Shown here: in pieces, positions 16,697-26,201 of the stretch
Position numbering within the stretch: position 1 is the stretch's first letter
Layout of the letters: every line of letters begins with the position of its first letter
Assembly: GCA_902572515.1 (NCBI GenBank)
Contig: CACGGJ010000001.1
Coordinates: 62,001 to 126,000, forward strand
Direction: 5' to 3'
Origin: an uncultured Pelagibacteraceae bacterium
GTDB lineage: Bacteria; Pseudomonadota; Alphaproteobacteria; Pelagibacterales; Pelagibacteraceae
Length of the DNA stretch: 64,000 nt
Notes under the pieces: model-generated
The model's database searches: none
What the model was told of the DNA's origin: nothing
The model's input: the letters and a program-made list of their open reading frames with translations, nothing else
Made by a program: the position numbers and the translations under genes

Positions 16697-17057
16697 CTTT
16701 TAATTCTTTTAGTTTACTTGAAATTTTTAATAACTTATTTCTTAAATTTTCAGTTCTTATAGATTTATCTGCAATTTCGTCAAGCTTTAAAGAGTCTGTA
16801 TTATTTAATATTTTTTTTACACCTTTTATTGTCATGCCCTGATCTTTAAGTAAAAATTTAACTTTTTTAAGGAGATTTATTGTTTTCTCATCATAATATC
16901 TTCTATTTGAGTTTAATATCTTTGGTTTAATTTGCTTAAATTGGGTCTCCCAAAATCTAATGACATGTGTCGGTAAATCACCTTTAACATTAGATTTAAG
17001 ATTTAATATTTTAGCAACTTCACCAATAGTTTTATAAGCACTATCTGATTTATCCAT
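16674..17057 (-). CDS. MerR-family transcriptional regulator
   Basis: This 127-residue regulator has an N-terminal winged helix-turn-helix of the MerR type: YKTIGEVAKILN (about 8-19), then HVIRFWETQF (31-40) and the NRRYYDEKTINLL recognition region (50-62). A C-terminal coiled-coil dimer helix follows. It has no metal-binding cysteines or ligand domain, so its effector is unknown. MerR-like genes commonly follow plsX-fabH-ihfA in alphaproteobacteria, and that position is kept here. It overlaps ihfA by 8 bases and rpmG by 23. Confidence 0.9.
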   Translation of the reverse strand: MDKSDSAYKTIGEVAKILNLKSNVKGDLPTHVIRFWETQFKQIKPKILNSNRRYYDEKTINLLKKVKFLLKDQGMTIKGVKKILNNTDSLKLDEIADKSIRTENLRNKLLKISSKLKELKDGKKNSR

Positions 17058-17349
17058 TATCTTTCAAATTAATAAATTCTTTAAATTCCTTTGATGGTTT
17101 AAATAACACAACATCTCTACTTGAAATTACTTTTGTTTCTTTAGTTTTAGGATTTCTTCCAATTCTAGATTTTTTTTGTCTGATAGAAAAAGTACCAAAT
17201 TTAGATAATTTTAATTTTTTTTCATTTTTAATGTTAGATACTATTATCGATAAAAAATCTTCAATTAAATTTTCTGCTATTTGTTTTGAAAAACCAAGCT
17301 GCATATAAACTAAATTAACTAAGTCTTTTTTAGTTAAATTAATTCTCAT
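17050..17349 (-). CDS. ihfA: integration host factor alpha subunit
   Basis: IhfA is half of a heterodimeric DNA-bending protein used in recombination, replication and transcription. The 99 residues show the HU/IHF fold, with LTKKDLVNLVY at the start, FGTFSIRQKKSR (about 47-58), and the beta-arm tip GRNPKT with the conserved proline (60-65). It starts 3 bp after plsX and overlaps the MerR-like gene. Assignment as alpha rather than beta or HU rests partly on the conserved plsX-ihfA-merR order. Confidence 0.88.
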   Translation of the reverse strand: MRINLTKKDLVNLVYMQLGFSKQIAENLIEDFLSIIVSNIKNEKKLKLSKFGTFSIRQKKSRIGRNPKTKETKVISSRDVVLFKPSKEFKEFINLKDNG

Positions 17350-17352
17350 TTT

Positions 17353-18354
17353 TTAAATATTTTGCTTAATCTTTTCTATCAAATTACCTTTTACAATTCT
17401 ATGACAAACATCTAAAGAATTTGAAAATCCTATATGGTCAGTTCCTCCATGACTTTTTACAACCGGTGAGTCTAACCCAATAAAGATAGCTCCGTTATAT
17501 AATCTTGGATCTAGTCTTTTCTTAAATTTCCTTAAATTAGATATATTTAATAAAGATGAAATTTTACCCATAAATGTCCCCGTCATAGCAATTTTTAATT
17601 CACTAGTTATAAAATTAGCCGTACCTTCTGCAGTTTTTAATGCAACATTTCCCGTAAAACCATCTGATACAATTACATTAACCTCTCCGTCCATAAGATG
17701 ATTGCCTTCGATATATCCTGCAAAATTATAAGTATCTGATTTTTTTTCATTTAATAATTGGTAGGTTTCTTTTATTGTTTCATTACCTTTTAATTCTTCT
17801 GAACCAATGTTTAATAAAGCAACATTAGGTTTATCATTAGGATATAGTGAAGTGTACAAAGAAGCTCCCATTATTGAAAAATCTAACAAATTTTTTGAAC
17901 TGCATTCAATATTTGCACCTAAGTCTAATACGACACTCATTCCTTTTTTATTTGGCCATAATGCTGATAAAGCAGGTTTGTCAATGCTCTCGATCATTTT
18001 TAAATTTAATTTTGATACAACTAATAATGCACCTGTATTCCCGGCTGATATAACTATATCGGCTTCTTTTTCTTTAACACTTTGAATAGCAAGCCACATG
18101 CTGGTATTCTTGCCTCTTTTAGCTCCCTCTAATGGGCTGTCTGTACTTTCTATTTTATTTTCAGTATGAATTATTTCAAAAAATTCTTCAGGAATTTTTT
18201 TATCAATTATTGGATGTATTTTATTTTTATCACCAAAGATTTTAAAAAAATTTTTTTTATTTAATTTATGGTTTAAAACAATTCCATCAATGATTTTTTT
18301 TGGCGAACCATCGCCACCCATTGCATCCACTGCAATTTTTATCAAATCTGACAT
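17353..18354 (-). CDS. plsX: phosphate acyltransferase PlsX
   Basis: PlsX converts acyl-ACP to acyl phosphate, the donor for PlsY in phospholipid synthesis; plsY is also in this window at 54365. The 333 residues open with the family motif IAVDAMGGDGSP (about 7-18). VISAGNTGALL (near 101-111) and VSDGFTGNVALK (near 230-241) are also present. It sits 19 bp after rpmF. The fabH gene that commonly lies between plsX and ihfA is missing here. Confidence 0.96.
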   Translation of the reverse strand: MSDLIKIAVDAMGGDGSPKKIIDGIVLNHKLNKKNFFKIFGDKNKIHPIIDKKIPEEFFEIIHTENKIESTDSPLEGAKRGKNTSMWLAIQSVKEKEADIVISAGNTGALLVVSKLNLKMIESIDKPALSALWPNKKGMSVVLDLGANIECSSKNLLDFSIMGASLYTSLYPNDKPNVALLNIGSEELKGNETIKETYQLLNEKKSDTYNFAGYIEGNHLMDGEVNVIVSDGFTGNVALKTAEGTANFITSELKIAMTGTFMGKISSLLNISNLRKFKKRLDPRLYNGAIFIGLDSPVVKSHGGTDHIGFSNSLDVCHRIVKGNLIEKIKQNI

Positions 18355-18373
18355 TATAAGAGTTTATTATATA

Positions 18374-18556
18374 CTATTCTTTTGGGTCTAAAACTTGTCT
18401 TCCCTTATACATGCCTGTTTTTAGGTCAAGATGATGAGAAAGCCTATATTCACCAGATTTTTTATCCTCAACTATATTTTTAGTTGAAAACTTCATAGTT
18501 TGAGCTCTTCTCATTCCAGTTCTGGAAGGGGTTTGTTTTCGTTTTGGTACAGCCAT
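18374..18556 (-). CDS. rpmF: 50S ribosomal protein L32
   Basis: This 60-residue large-subunit protein begins [18 protein letters not shown], the classical L32 N-terminus, and ends with the alphaproteobacterial pattern around [16 protein letters not shown]. It lacks the zinc-binding cysteine pairs of some L32 proteins. It lies between the CBP3-like chaperone gene (2-bp gap) and plsX. The DUF177 gene often found before rpmF is absent. Confidence 0.97.
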   Translation of the reverse strand: MAVPKRKQTPSRTGMRRAQTMKFSTKNIVEDKKSGEYRLSHHLDLKTGMYKGRQVLDPKE

Positions 18557-18558
18557 AA

Positions 18559-19026
18559 TTAATTGTTACTTACACTTTTTAGAAAAGAATTCAAAGTTTT
18601 TTTTGATAAATTTTCGTTAAATTTTTCAAAATATTCAAGCAAATATTCAATATTATTGAAATCTATCAAAAATAATGAAATTTTTTTTAATTTTTGATCT
18701 TTTGATAATTTGTCCCAAAAATGGACTTCAGAAACCATTGAATGAAATAAATTAATATAATCTTTCATTTTTTTATTTATTGTTTGGTCACCATAGCCAA
18801 TTTCCCTAATAGATAACTCTAGTTGACGAAAATTATAGTCATAAATATCTTGTAAAATGACTGTATTATTTTTGTTTTTAAAATTTTTTAAAATAAATGA
18901 AAAATGTAATAAAAAAATTACTAATCTATCAGAAAAGTTATCTTGTCTATTAAAATCTCTATATAGATCTTTATTTGTAGATAATTTAATAAGATTATTA
19001 TAAAAGTTTAAGTAATTATTTTTCAT
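18559..19026 (-). CDS. ubiquinol-cytochrome c chaperone (CBP3) family protein
   Basis: The 155 residues match the CBP3/UQCC family, which assists cytochrome b and bc1 complex assembly. Visible family features are the helical NFYNNLI start, [14 protein letters not shown] (about 32-45), the [23 protein letters not shown] stretch (split at about 59-81) and [12 protein letters not shown] (85-96). It is cytoplasmic with no membrane helix. In many alphaproteobacteria this gene lies next to bamE and rpmF-plsX, exactly as here. Its start codon overlaps the divergent bamE start codon by two bases (CATG at 19024-19027). Confidence 0.82.
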   Translation of the reverse strand: MKNNYLNFYNNLIKLSTNKDLYRDFNRQDNFSDRLVIFLLHFSFILKNFKNKNNTVILQDIYDYNFRQLELSIREIGYGDQTINKKMKDYINLFHSMVSEVHFWDKLSKDQKLKKISLFLIDFNNIEYLLEYFEKFNENLSKKTLNSFLKSVSNN

Positions 19027-19489
19027 GAAAAAATTATATTTATTAATTCTTTTTATACTTATATCAAATTGTTCGTTAAAAAAAATAGTCCAACATCATG
19101 GAGTTCATAATCTTGAAAAAAAACAAGCAAAACTTAAAGTAAATCAATCAAATAAAAATGATATAATTAATATTATTGGTCCTCCATCTACAAAAAGTAA
19201 GTTTGACAATGATGTGTATATTTATATTGAAAGAAAAACAAGTTCATCAAAATTAAGAAAGTTAGGAAAAAAAGTTTTGATAGAAAATAATGTTTTAATC
19301 TTAGATATTGACAACAGGGGAATTTTAGTTGCTAAACAATTTTATAATAAAGATGATATGAATAAAATAATATTCGATAAAAATCTCACGACATCAAACT
19401 ATTCAAAACAATCATTTATTTATAATTTCTTTAGCACCCTAAGACAGCGTATTGACGATCCTAGGGGTGTGAAAAGAAACAAAAATTAG
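19025..19489 (+). CDS. bamE: BamE/OmlA-family outer-membrane lipoprotein
   Basis: BamE is a lipoprotein subunit of the BAM machine that inserts outer-membrane beta-barrels. A lipoprotein signal ends at LISNC, with Cys16 as the lipidation site. The SmpA/OmlA domain begins with [18 protein letters not shown] (about 43-60), its conserved glycine-proline turn. At 154 residues it is longer than gamma-proteobacterial BamE and matches the alphaproteobacterial OmlA type. The start codon shares bases with the divergent CBP3-like gene. Its stop overlaps the hppA stop tail to tail (TTAG), so it has no private flanking sequence. Confidence 0.85.
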   Translation: MKKLYLLILFILISNCSLKKIVQHHGVHNLEKKQAKLKVNQSNKNDIINIIGPPSTKSKFDNDVYIYIERKTSSSKLRKLGKKVLIENNVLILDIDNRGILVAKQFYNKDDMNKIIFDKNLTTSNYSKQSFIYNFFSTLRQRIDDPRGVKRNKN

Positions 19490-21591
19490 CCTGCTATTAC
19501 AGCTAAAAGTAATAGTGCAACAATATTTGTAATCTTAATCATTGGATTTACTGCTGGCCCTGCTGTATCTTTATAAGGATCTCCAACAGTATCACCGGTA
19601 ACAGCTGCTTTATGAGCCTCAGAACCTTTTCCACCATGATTGCCGTCTTCAATATATTTTTTTGCATTGTCCCACGCTCCACCACCAGCGGTCATTGAAA
19701 CAGCTACAAATAATCCTGTTATAATTACTCCAAGAAGCATTGCACCAACTGATGCCAAAGCAGCTACTTGTCCACCGATAGATAAAATAATAAAATAAAG
19801 TACAACTGGTGATAATACTGGTAGCAATGAAGGTATAATCATTTCTTTAATTGCAGCCACAGTTAGTAAATCTACTAACTTAGCATAATCAGGTTTTTGT
19901 TTTCTTTTCATTATACCTGGGAATTTTTTAAATTGTCTTCTTACTTCAACAACAACGGCTCCCCCTGCTCTTCCTACAGCTTGCATTCCCATTGAGCCAA
20001 AAAGATAAGGCAACATTCCACCAATTAATAAACCAACAACTACATAAGGGTTAGATAAATCAAAAGTTACAACAATACCTTCTAATGCAGATCCAGCTTC
20101 TTTTGAAAAATGCTTAATGTCCTCAGTATAAGCTGCAAATAAAACTAAAGCACCCAAACCAGCAGAACCAATTGCATAACCTTTTGTAACAGCTTTAGTT
20201 GTGTTGCCTACTGCGTCTAAAGCATCAGTCGTTTTTCTAACTTTTTTATCAAGATTAGACATTTCAGCAATACCACCAGCATTGTCAGTAACTGGTCCGT
20301 ATGCGTCCAAAGCAACAACCATACCAGCTAATGCAAGCATAGTAGTTACAGCAATTGCAATACCAAAAAGTCCAGCAATAGAATTTGTGATGAGAATACC
20401 TGCAACAATTATTAAAGCTGGAATAGCAGTTGCTTCCATAGAAACTGCCAAACCTTGAATAACATTTGTTCCGTGACCTGTTGTAGATGATAAAGCAACA
20501 GATTTAACTGGTCTATAACTTGTCCCTGTATAGTATTCAGTTATCCAGATTAATAATCCAGTAATAACTAACCCTATAACACCACAATAATATAAATCCA
20601 TTCCATTAAATGTTTTATCATTTACTGTATATTCATTTGTAAAACCAATTACGTGATCTGTAACAGGCCATAATATTATTAAGGAAGCTACTGCAGAAAC
20701 AACAAATCCTTTATACAAAGCATTCATAACGTTATTACTTTTTCCAAGTTTAACGAAAAATGTTCCAATAATAGATGTTAATATACATGCTGCACCAATA
20801 GATAAAGGGTAGATCATCATATTAAGATCACCAACAAAGAAAATTGAAGATAATACCATTGTTGCAACAATTGTAACTGCATAAGTTTCAAACAAATCAG
20901 CAGCCATACCAGCACAATCTCCTACGTTATCACCAACGTTATCTGCAATTACAGCAGGGTTTCTAGGATCATCTTCTGGAATTCCAGCCTCAACTTTTCC
21001 AACTAAATCAGCACCAACATCTGCACCTTTTGTAAAAATTCCACCACCTAATCTTGCAAATATAGAAATTAGGGAAGCACCAAAACCTAATGCAACTAAA
21101 GCATTTACAATTTCTCTTTCATCAACATTAGATTTTAATAATATATAATAATATACAGCTATAGATAATAGCGCCAAACCAGCAACCAACATTCCAGTTA
21201 CAGCACCAGATTTAAATGCAACGGATAGACCTTGAGCTAAGCCTTTTCTAGATGCTTCTGCTGTTCGCACGTTAGCTTCTACAGAAACTAACATTCCAAC
21301 GTACCCTGCAATACCTGATAGAGCAGCACCAATTAAATAACCAAGACCTACTAGTGGACTAAATGCAATACTCACAATCACTAAAACTACAGCACCAACA
21401 ATAGCAATAGTTTTGTATTGTCTTGCTAAATATGCTTTTGCACCAATTTGAATTGCAGATGCAATATCTTGCATTTTTGCATTTCCTGCACTTGAATTAA
21501 GAATATTTTTACCAGTTAAAAATCCATAAACGATAGATAATAAACCAGCTCCAATTGTGTATAATAGTATTGTTTCGACTGTTCCGCTCAT
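19486..21591 (-). CDS. hppA: K+-insensitive proton-pumping pyrophosphatase
   Basis: This 701-residue protein with about 16 membrane helices hydrolyses pyrophosphate and pumps protons outward. The pyrophosphate site motif [19 protein letters not shown] is present around residues 183-201, as are DNVGDNVGD and the C-terminal [15 protein letters not shown]. Residue 466 in GNTTKA is lysine. That residue marks the K+-independent H+-pumping subclass; K+-dependent enzymes have alanine there. It allows the cell to recover energy from biosynthetic PPi. A 78-bp gap upstream separates it from thiL. Confidence 0.97.
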   Translation of the reverse strand: MSGTVETILLYTIGAGLLSIVYGFLTGKNILNSSAGNAKMQDIASAIQIGAKAYLARQYKTIAIVGAVVLVIVSIAFSPLVGLGYLIGAALSGIAGYVGMLVSVEANVRTAEASRKGLAQGLSVAFKSGAVTGMLVAGLALLSIAVYYYILLKSNVDEREIVNALVALGFGASLISIFARLGGGIFTKGADVGADLVGKVEAGIPEDDPRNPAVIADNVGDNVGDCAGMAADLFETYAVTIVATMVLSSIFFVGDLNMMIYPLSIGAACILTSIIGTFFVKLGKSNNVMNALYKGFVVSAVASLIILWPVTDHVIGFTNEYTVNDKTFNGMDLYYCGVIGLVITGLLIWITEYYTGTSYRPVKSVALSSTTGHGTNVIQGLAVSMEATAIPALIIVAGILITNSIAGLFGIAIAVTTMLALAGMVVALDAYGPVTDNAGGIAEMSNLDKKVRKTTDALDAVGNTTKAVTKGYAIGSAGLGALVLFAAYTEDIKHFSKEAGSALEGIVVTFDLSNPYVVVGLLIGGMLPYLFGSMGMQAVGRAGGAVVVEVRRQFKKFPGIMKRKQKPDYAKLVDLLTVAAIKEMIIPSLLPVLSPVVLYFIILSIGGQVAALASVGAMLLGVIITGLFVAVSMTAGGGAWDNAKKYIEDGNHGGKGSEAHKAAVTGDTVGDPYKDTAGPAVNPMIKITNIVALLLLAVIAG

Positions 21592-21669
21592 ATTAACCTT
21601 AAGTTGTTGGTTGTTAAATTTTTAAGCCCGCACAATACAAAAAAAGATAGAAAAGACAACGATTAACTT

Positions 21670-22629
21670 CTAAAACTGATGAATATAACCTTTGGATTTA
21701 GCTCGTATTTGCTTGCCTTTTTCATCGAATATCAAAGATCTATCTTTACCAGATACAATTTTACCAATTTTAGTTATTTTAATTCCAGTTGTTTTAGAAG
21801 CTTTTTGAATGATTCTAGCGTTCTTAATATCTGCAGTAAATAATACCTGATAATCATCTCCATTAGAAATTAAATTAATTTTATTCAATCTTTGTTTTTT
21901 AATTAAATTACTCAATTTATTGGAAACAGGTATTTTATTTTCAAATAAGTGAAATGATAAACTTTGTCTATTAATCATTTTTGATAAATCATCAATTAAT
22001 CCATCTGATACATCAATAGAGCTGTTTGCAAATTTCAATAAATATTTTGTCAAATTAAAAGGTAACTCTGGTTTGTAATATTTATCTACAAAGAATAATT
22101 TGTCTTTATTTTTAAATTTAACTTTATTACTTAATGCTTTAAGTCCTAAATAACTATCTCCCAAATTTCCGGTCACATAAATGTCATCATTTGATTTAGC
22201 TTTATTACGATAAATTATTTTATTTGAATATCCCAATGAGGTGATTGTAAAACTTAGTCTGGTTGAAAAGGTTGTATCTCCTCCACATAAATCTATTTTA
22301 AATTTATTTTGTTCTGATTTAAGTGAATTTGAAATTTTATATAAATTATTTTTTGTAAATGTTTTTTTATTACCTGAACCAGAAATAAAATAAAACTTTG
22401 GTTTTACTCCTTTACAAATTAAATCAGAAATTGATGACCTTAATATTTTTTTAATTACTAAATCCGGGGATTTAAAATCATAAAAATGCGTACCAATATT
22501 GTATGTATCAACAGATATAACAACACCTCTTTTTTTATCAAAAAAAACATCGTCGTTTAGATTAAGAGCAGATTTATTTTTTTTAGCTATTTTAAAAAAA
22601 TAATTATTTATTAGATCAAATTCATGCAT
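21670..22629 (-). CDS. thiL: thiamine-monophosphate kinase
   Basis: ThiL phosphorylates thiamine monophosphate to the active cofactor thiamine diphosphate. The 319 residues have the PurM/AIRS fold, with DDVFFD near residue 26, VISVDTYNIGTHF (33-45), LCGGDTTFS (about 117-125), VTGNLGDSYLG (about 151-161) and SSIDVSDGLIDDL (about 202-214). It overlaps nusB by 8 bases, the usual nusB-thiL arrangement. The enzyme is needed even in cells that obtain thiamine precursors from outside. Confidence 0.93.
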   Translation of the reverse strand: MHEFDLINNYFFKIAKKNKSALNLNDDVFFDKKRGVVISVDTYNIGTHFYDFKSPDLVIKKILRSSISDLICKGVKPKFYFISGSGNKKTFTKNNLYKISNSLKSEQNKFKIDLCGGDTTFSTRLSFTITSLGYSNKIIYRNKAKSNDDIYVTGNLGDSYLGLKALSNKVKFKNKDKLFFVDKYYKPELPFNLTKYLLKFANSSIDVSDGLIDDLSKMINRQSLSFHLFENKIPVSNKLSNLIKKQRLNKINLISNGDDYQVLFTADIKNARIIQKASKTTGIKITKIGKIVSGKDRSLIFDEKGKQIRAKSKGYIHQF

Positions 22630-23026
22630 TGTTAGATCTTAATTTTTTTCCAACGTTGTCTAATAAAGCATTAAGATACTTTGTTTGTGAATCTTCAAGA
22701 AAAAAATTAGATGAATTTAAATATTCTTTAATAATTATATTAATAGATAAATTTGGCTTATACATTAATTCATAAGTTGCTGCTTTTAAAATTGTTTGAA
22801 AAACTTTGTCTAATTTTTCAAATACAAATTCATCACCTAATTTATTATTTAATTCATCTAAAATAAGATCGTTTCTTTCTATCGTTCCTAAAACAATATC
22901 TTTAATAAACTTTTTAAATCTGTGTTTTGGAAAATCTAAAACATCATCTTCATTATAAAATTTACCATATAATTTCTGAATAATTATAACTCTAGGGTTA
23001 TTTTTTGGATTAAAATGAATTCTCAT
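22622..23026 (-). CDS. nusB: transcription antitermination factor NusB
   Basis: This 134-residue helical protein binds boxA RNA with S10 (NusE) in rRNA antitermination. Family features are weak but recognisable: the C-terminal half with ILKAATYELMYKPNLSINIIIKEYL (family helix pair, about 83-107) and FLNALLDNVGKKLR-like ending. The N-terminal half is divergent and lysine-rich. Its place between ribH and thiL, overlapping both, supports the assignment. Confidence 0.85.
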   Translation of the reverse strand: MRIHFNPKNNPRVIIIQKLYGKFYNEDDVLDFPKHRFKKFIKDIVLGTIERNDLILDELNNKLGDEFVFEKLDKVFQTILKAATYELMYKPNLSINIIIKEYLNSSNFFLEDSQTKYLNALLDNVGKKLRSNNA

Positions 23027-23412
23027 TTTTGAGACAAAACTGAAATCACAGCTTCTGCAGCTTCAGCACCCTTTTTTCTTCTTTCTCTTGCTTGAGCCAT
23101 ATTAAGACAGGTAATTATTCCATTTCCAATTGGTTTTTTACTATCTATAGATAATTTCATTATGGCATCTGTTGAAGTTTGAGAAATAAAATCAAAGTGT
23201 GGTGTTTGACCTTTAATTACACATCCTAAAGCTAAAAAACCATCATATTTTTTTAAATTTTTAGAGATTGTAACAGGAATTTCAAAAGCACCGGGTACTT
23301 TAATAATTTTTATTATATTTTTTTTTGGAATTATTTTTAAAGCACTGCTTATTAAACCATTAGCAATATCTTTATAATAATCTGCTACAACAATTAAATA
23401 TTTTTTTTTCAT
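23023..23412 (-). CDS. ribH: 6,7-dimethyl-8-ribityllumazine synthase
   Basis: RibH condenses the ribityl pyrimidine with 3,4-dihydroxybutanone phosphate, the step before riboflavin synthase. The 129 residues show VPGAFEIPV (about 39-47), LGCVIKGQTPHFDFI (about 62-76) with the catalytic His, and IGNGIITC (about 95-102). The ATG at 23412 is chosen over an adjacent TTG because it overlaps the upstream stop (ATGA). It overlaps nusB by four bases. Confidence 0.95.
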   Translation of the reverse strand: MKKKYLIVVADYYKDIANGLISSALKIIPKKNIIKIIKVPGAFEIPVTISKNLKKYDGFLALGCVIKGQTPHFDFISQTSTDAIMKLSIDSKKPIGNGIITCLNMAQARERRKKGAEAAEAVISVLSQK

Positions 23413-24512
23413 CAAATTAATTCCTGTTTTATAATTTTTATACCATAACCATCAAGACCAATAACTTTTTTTGGTGATTTGGTGATTAATATCATGTTTT
23501 TAATTTTTAAGTCTTTAATAATTTGAGCTCCAATACCATAATTTCTTATTAACTTGTCATTTCCCTTTTTATAAAAGTCTTTGTTTTTATAATCTTTTAA
23601 AGTTTGAGTTACTGATTTTAAATTTGAGTCTTTGATAAATACTAAAACACAATTTTGATATTTTCTAAAATAGTTTAAGGTCTTGTTAAATGAATTTGGT
23701 AATGATTGATTTATTAGATAGTTTTGGACGACATTAGATGAAATTACTCTTACTCTTGGATTAATACCTTTTTTTATTTTACCTTTTATTAATGCAAAAT
23801 GTTCTGAGCCATCTAAAAGATTCTCATAAATTCTAATATTGTATTTTTGATTTTTTACATCAATCTTACTTTGCTTTTTAAGTTTAATAAGCTTTTCTTT
23901 TTTAAGTCTATATGCGATCAGATCTTCTATCTTTCCAATTTTTAATTTATGTTTTTTTGCAAAATTGAATAAATCTTGACCTTTAGCCATTGTTCCATCT
24001 TCATTCATAATTTCACAAATTACAGCAGAGTTATTTTTTTTTGCTAATTTAGATATATCAACTGAAGCTTCAGTGTGTCCTGCTCTAACAAGCACTCCAC
24101 CATCTTTTGCTATTATTGGAAACACGTGACCAGGTGAAACAATCTCATTTTTATTTGCATTTTTTTTTGAAGCAATTTTGATTGTTTTCGCTCTATCTTT
24201 AGCGGATATACCTGTTGTTATTCCTTTTTTTGCCTCAATAGAAATTGTAAATGCTGTCTTGTTTCTTGATTGATTTACTGGAGACATTAAAGATAAATTT
24301 AATTTTTTTGCTTGAAGTGAATCAAGAGCTAAACAAATTAAACCTCGACCGTATTTTGCCATGAAGTTAATGTTCTTTGCATTTGAATCTGATGTAGAAA
24401 TAACTAAATCTCCCTCATTTTCTCTTTTTTCATCATCTACTAAAATAAACATACCACCTTTTTTGGCTACGCTTATAATTGACTCTATTGAGGTAAAGTT
24501 ATTTTTTTCCAT
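23412..24512 (-). CDS. ribB: RibB (DHBP synthase) with a degenerate GTP cyclohydrolase II-like C-terminus
   Basis: Residues 1 to about 205 are 3,4-dihydroxy-2-butanone-4-phosphate synthase, which acts on ribulose 5-phosphate. VDDEKRENEGDL (about 25-36) and RAGHTEASVD (about 142-151) carry the metal and substrate residues. The C-terminal 160 residues occupy the place of GTP cyclohydrolase II and keep its RNYGIGAQII-like end. They lack the three zinc cysteines and the EGRGIGL catalytic motif. This is the RibBX type architecture, so the second activity must come from another gene, not seen here. It overlaps ribH (ATGA) and ribE (14 bases). Confidence 0.9.
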   Translation of the reverse strand: MEKNNFTSIESIISVAKKGGMFILVDDEKRENEGDLVISTSDSNAKNINFMAKYGRGLICLALDSLQAKKLNLSLMSPVNQSRNKTAFTISIEAKKGITTGISAKDRAKTIKIASKKNANKNEIVSPGHVFPIIAKDGGVLVRAGHTEASVDISKLAKKNNSAVICEIMNEDGTMAKGQDLFNFAKKHKLKIGKIEDLIAYRLKKEKLIKLKKQSKIDVKNQKYNIRIYENLLDGSEHFALIKGKIKKGINPRVRVISSNVVQNYLINQSLPNSFNKTLNYFRKYQNCVLVFIKDSNLKSVTQTLKDYKNKDFYKKGNDKLIRNYGIGAQIIKDLKIKNMILITKSPKKVIGLDGYGIKIIKQELI

Positions 24513-25092
24513 TAAAATAGTTCCTAACGTATTTAGACAAGATATCTATCTCTATGTTGACTAAACTAGATTTTTTTAAAGTTGATAAATTTGTTTCTTT
24601 GTAAGTGTGAGGGATAATCCAAATTTGGAAACCTTTTTTAGTCACTTTTGAAATTGTAAGAGAAATACCATTCACACAGATTGACGCTTTTTCTATTAAG
24701 TGTTTTCTTTCCTTTTTAGGTAAATCAAAGTCAAAAAGAAATGATTTATCTATTTTTTTAATACTTAATACTTTACCAACAGTATCAACATGTCCTTGAC
24801 AAATATGTCCTGAAATTTTTGTCCCATATTTTAAAGGTAATTCTAAGTTTATTTTATCTTTTATTTTTAAAAATTTGAATTTTGATCGAATTATCGTTTC
24901 TTTCGAAAGATAAAATTCCATAATTTTGGATTTATATGAAATTAAAGTTAGACAAACACCATCACAGGCAACAGACAAACCCATGTCTTTATTGGATACT
25001 TTAACATTACTTTTAACAAAAATATTAAGACCTTTAGGTCTTTTAATAATTTTAGTAATAGTACCTTGGTTATAAATTATTCCGTTAAACAT
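24499..25092 (-). CDS. ribE: riboflavin synthase alpha chain
   Basis: RibE dismutates two molecules of 6,7-dimethyl-8-ribityllumazine into riboflavin and a pyrimidine. The 197 residues show the two lumazine-binding repeats: MFNGIIYNQGTI and VACDGVCLT (about 42-50) in the first, and GHICQGHVDTVGKV (about 95-108) with VNGISLTI (about 144-151) in the second. It lies 5 bp after ribD. No FMN riboswitch is visible before the rib genes. Confidence 0.95.
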   Translation of the reverse strand: MFNGIIYNQGTITKIIKRPKGLNIFVKSNVKVSNKDMGLSVACDGVCLTLISYKSKIMEFYLSKETIIRSKFKFLKIKDKINLELPLKYGTKISGHICQGHVDTVGKVLSIKKIDKSFLFDFDLPKKERKHLIEKASICVNGISLTISKVTKKGFQIWIIPHTYKETNLSTLKKSSLVNIEIDILSKYVRNYFNGKK

Positions 25093-25097
25093 TTTTT

Positions 25098-26201
25098 TTA
25101 ACTATATAGTGTTATTCTGTCTTTTCGTAAATTGAGATTTAGATTAATTTTTGTTTTATATTTTTGATTTAATATATTTTGACTACTAAATTTCAAATAT
25201 TCGAAGTTTTTAGATAGGTTTTTTGGACTTTTATACAAATAAAATTTATTAAAAATTTTATTCTTAATCAGTGAATTTGTTAATTTATCTCCCCCTTCAA
25301 TTAACAAATTTCTGCATCCATAATTATGTAATTTTTTCAAAATTAATTTAATGTCAAATCTGTTATTTCTATCAATTTTAGATTTAATTAGATGAATTCC
25401 TTTTCTTTTAAATTTTGTAATTTTTGATTTATCAGCTTTATTATAAAAAATTAAAGTATTTTTGTTTTTAGAAGATTTAATTATATAACTGTTTGTTTTA
25501 GAATTTAGCTTGTTGTCTAAAATAATTCTTTTTGGAGAAAATTTTTCAAAACCCTTCAAACGACAATTTAATTTTGGATTATCTTTATTAAGTGTTTTGT
25601 GAGTAATCATCAAACTATCATTTTGATATCTCAACATATGTGTAAATTGATCTGAATAAGAATTTGTAATCTTTTTCTGGTTCTTGCTGTATATAATATT
25701 GTTTTTTGAAATAGCTATTTTGCCAGTAACAAAGGGTAATTTTTTCTTTCTGTTAAAAAAATAAGGCAAATAAAAACTTTCAATTTTGCTTTTTAATAAA
25801 CCTTTTTTTACAATTATTTTTTTTGACTTTAAAATTTTAAAACTTTTATTTCTTACTCTTTTATCTATGTCGGTAATTGCATATATAACCTCTGAAATTC
25901 TAGATTTTATTATCGCGTCAGTACATGGTGGTGTTAATCCATGATGACAGCATGGCTCTAAAGTAACATACATTTTTGAGCCTTCTAATTTTTCAAAACT
26001 ATTTTTAATCGCATTTAATTCAGCGTGTGGTCTTCCATTAAATGAGGTTTGTCCTATGGAAATAATTTTATCATTTTTGACAATAACACAGCCTACAGAA
26101 GGATTTAATCCGGTCTGTCCATGACGAGATTTAGCCAAGTCCAAGGCTAATTCCATGTAAAATTTATCTTTTGATGAAAATTTATCTTTTTTTGTAGACA
26201 T
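25098..26201 (-). CDS. ribD: bifunctional riboflavin deaminase/reductase
   Basis: RibD deaminates and then reduces the pyrimidine intermediate of riboflavin synthesis. The N-terminal deaminase has the zinc site HAELNAI (HAE, about residue 61) and EPCCHHGLTPPC (about 83-94). The C-terminal reductase is recognisable by LLIEGGDKL near residue 300 but is otherwise divergent and lysine-rich. The ATG at 26201 is chosen, giving 367 residues, because it places the usual length before the YMELALDLA helix. A longer frame to 26264 would intrude further into nrdR. Even so it overlaps the nrdR end by 20 bases. Confidence 0.92.
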   Translation of the reverse strand: MSTKKDKFSSKDKFYMELALDLAKSRHGQTGLNPSVGCVIVKNDKIISIGQTSFNGRPHAELNAIKNSFEKLEGSKMYVTLEPCCHHGLTPPCTDAIIKSRISEVIYAITDIDKRVRNKSFKILKSKKIIVKKGLLKSKIESFYLPYFFNRKKKLPFVTGKIAISKNNIIYSKNQKKITNSYSDQFTHMLRYQNDSLMITHKTLNKDNPKLNCRLKGFEKFSPKRIILDNKLNSKTNSYIIKSSKNKNTLIFYNKADKSKITKFKRKGIHLIKSKIDRNNRFDIKLILKKLHNYGCRNLLIEGGDKLTNSLIKNKIFNKFYLYKSPKNLSKNFEYLKFSSQNILNQKYKTKINLNLNLRKDRITLYS

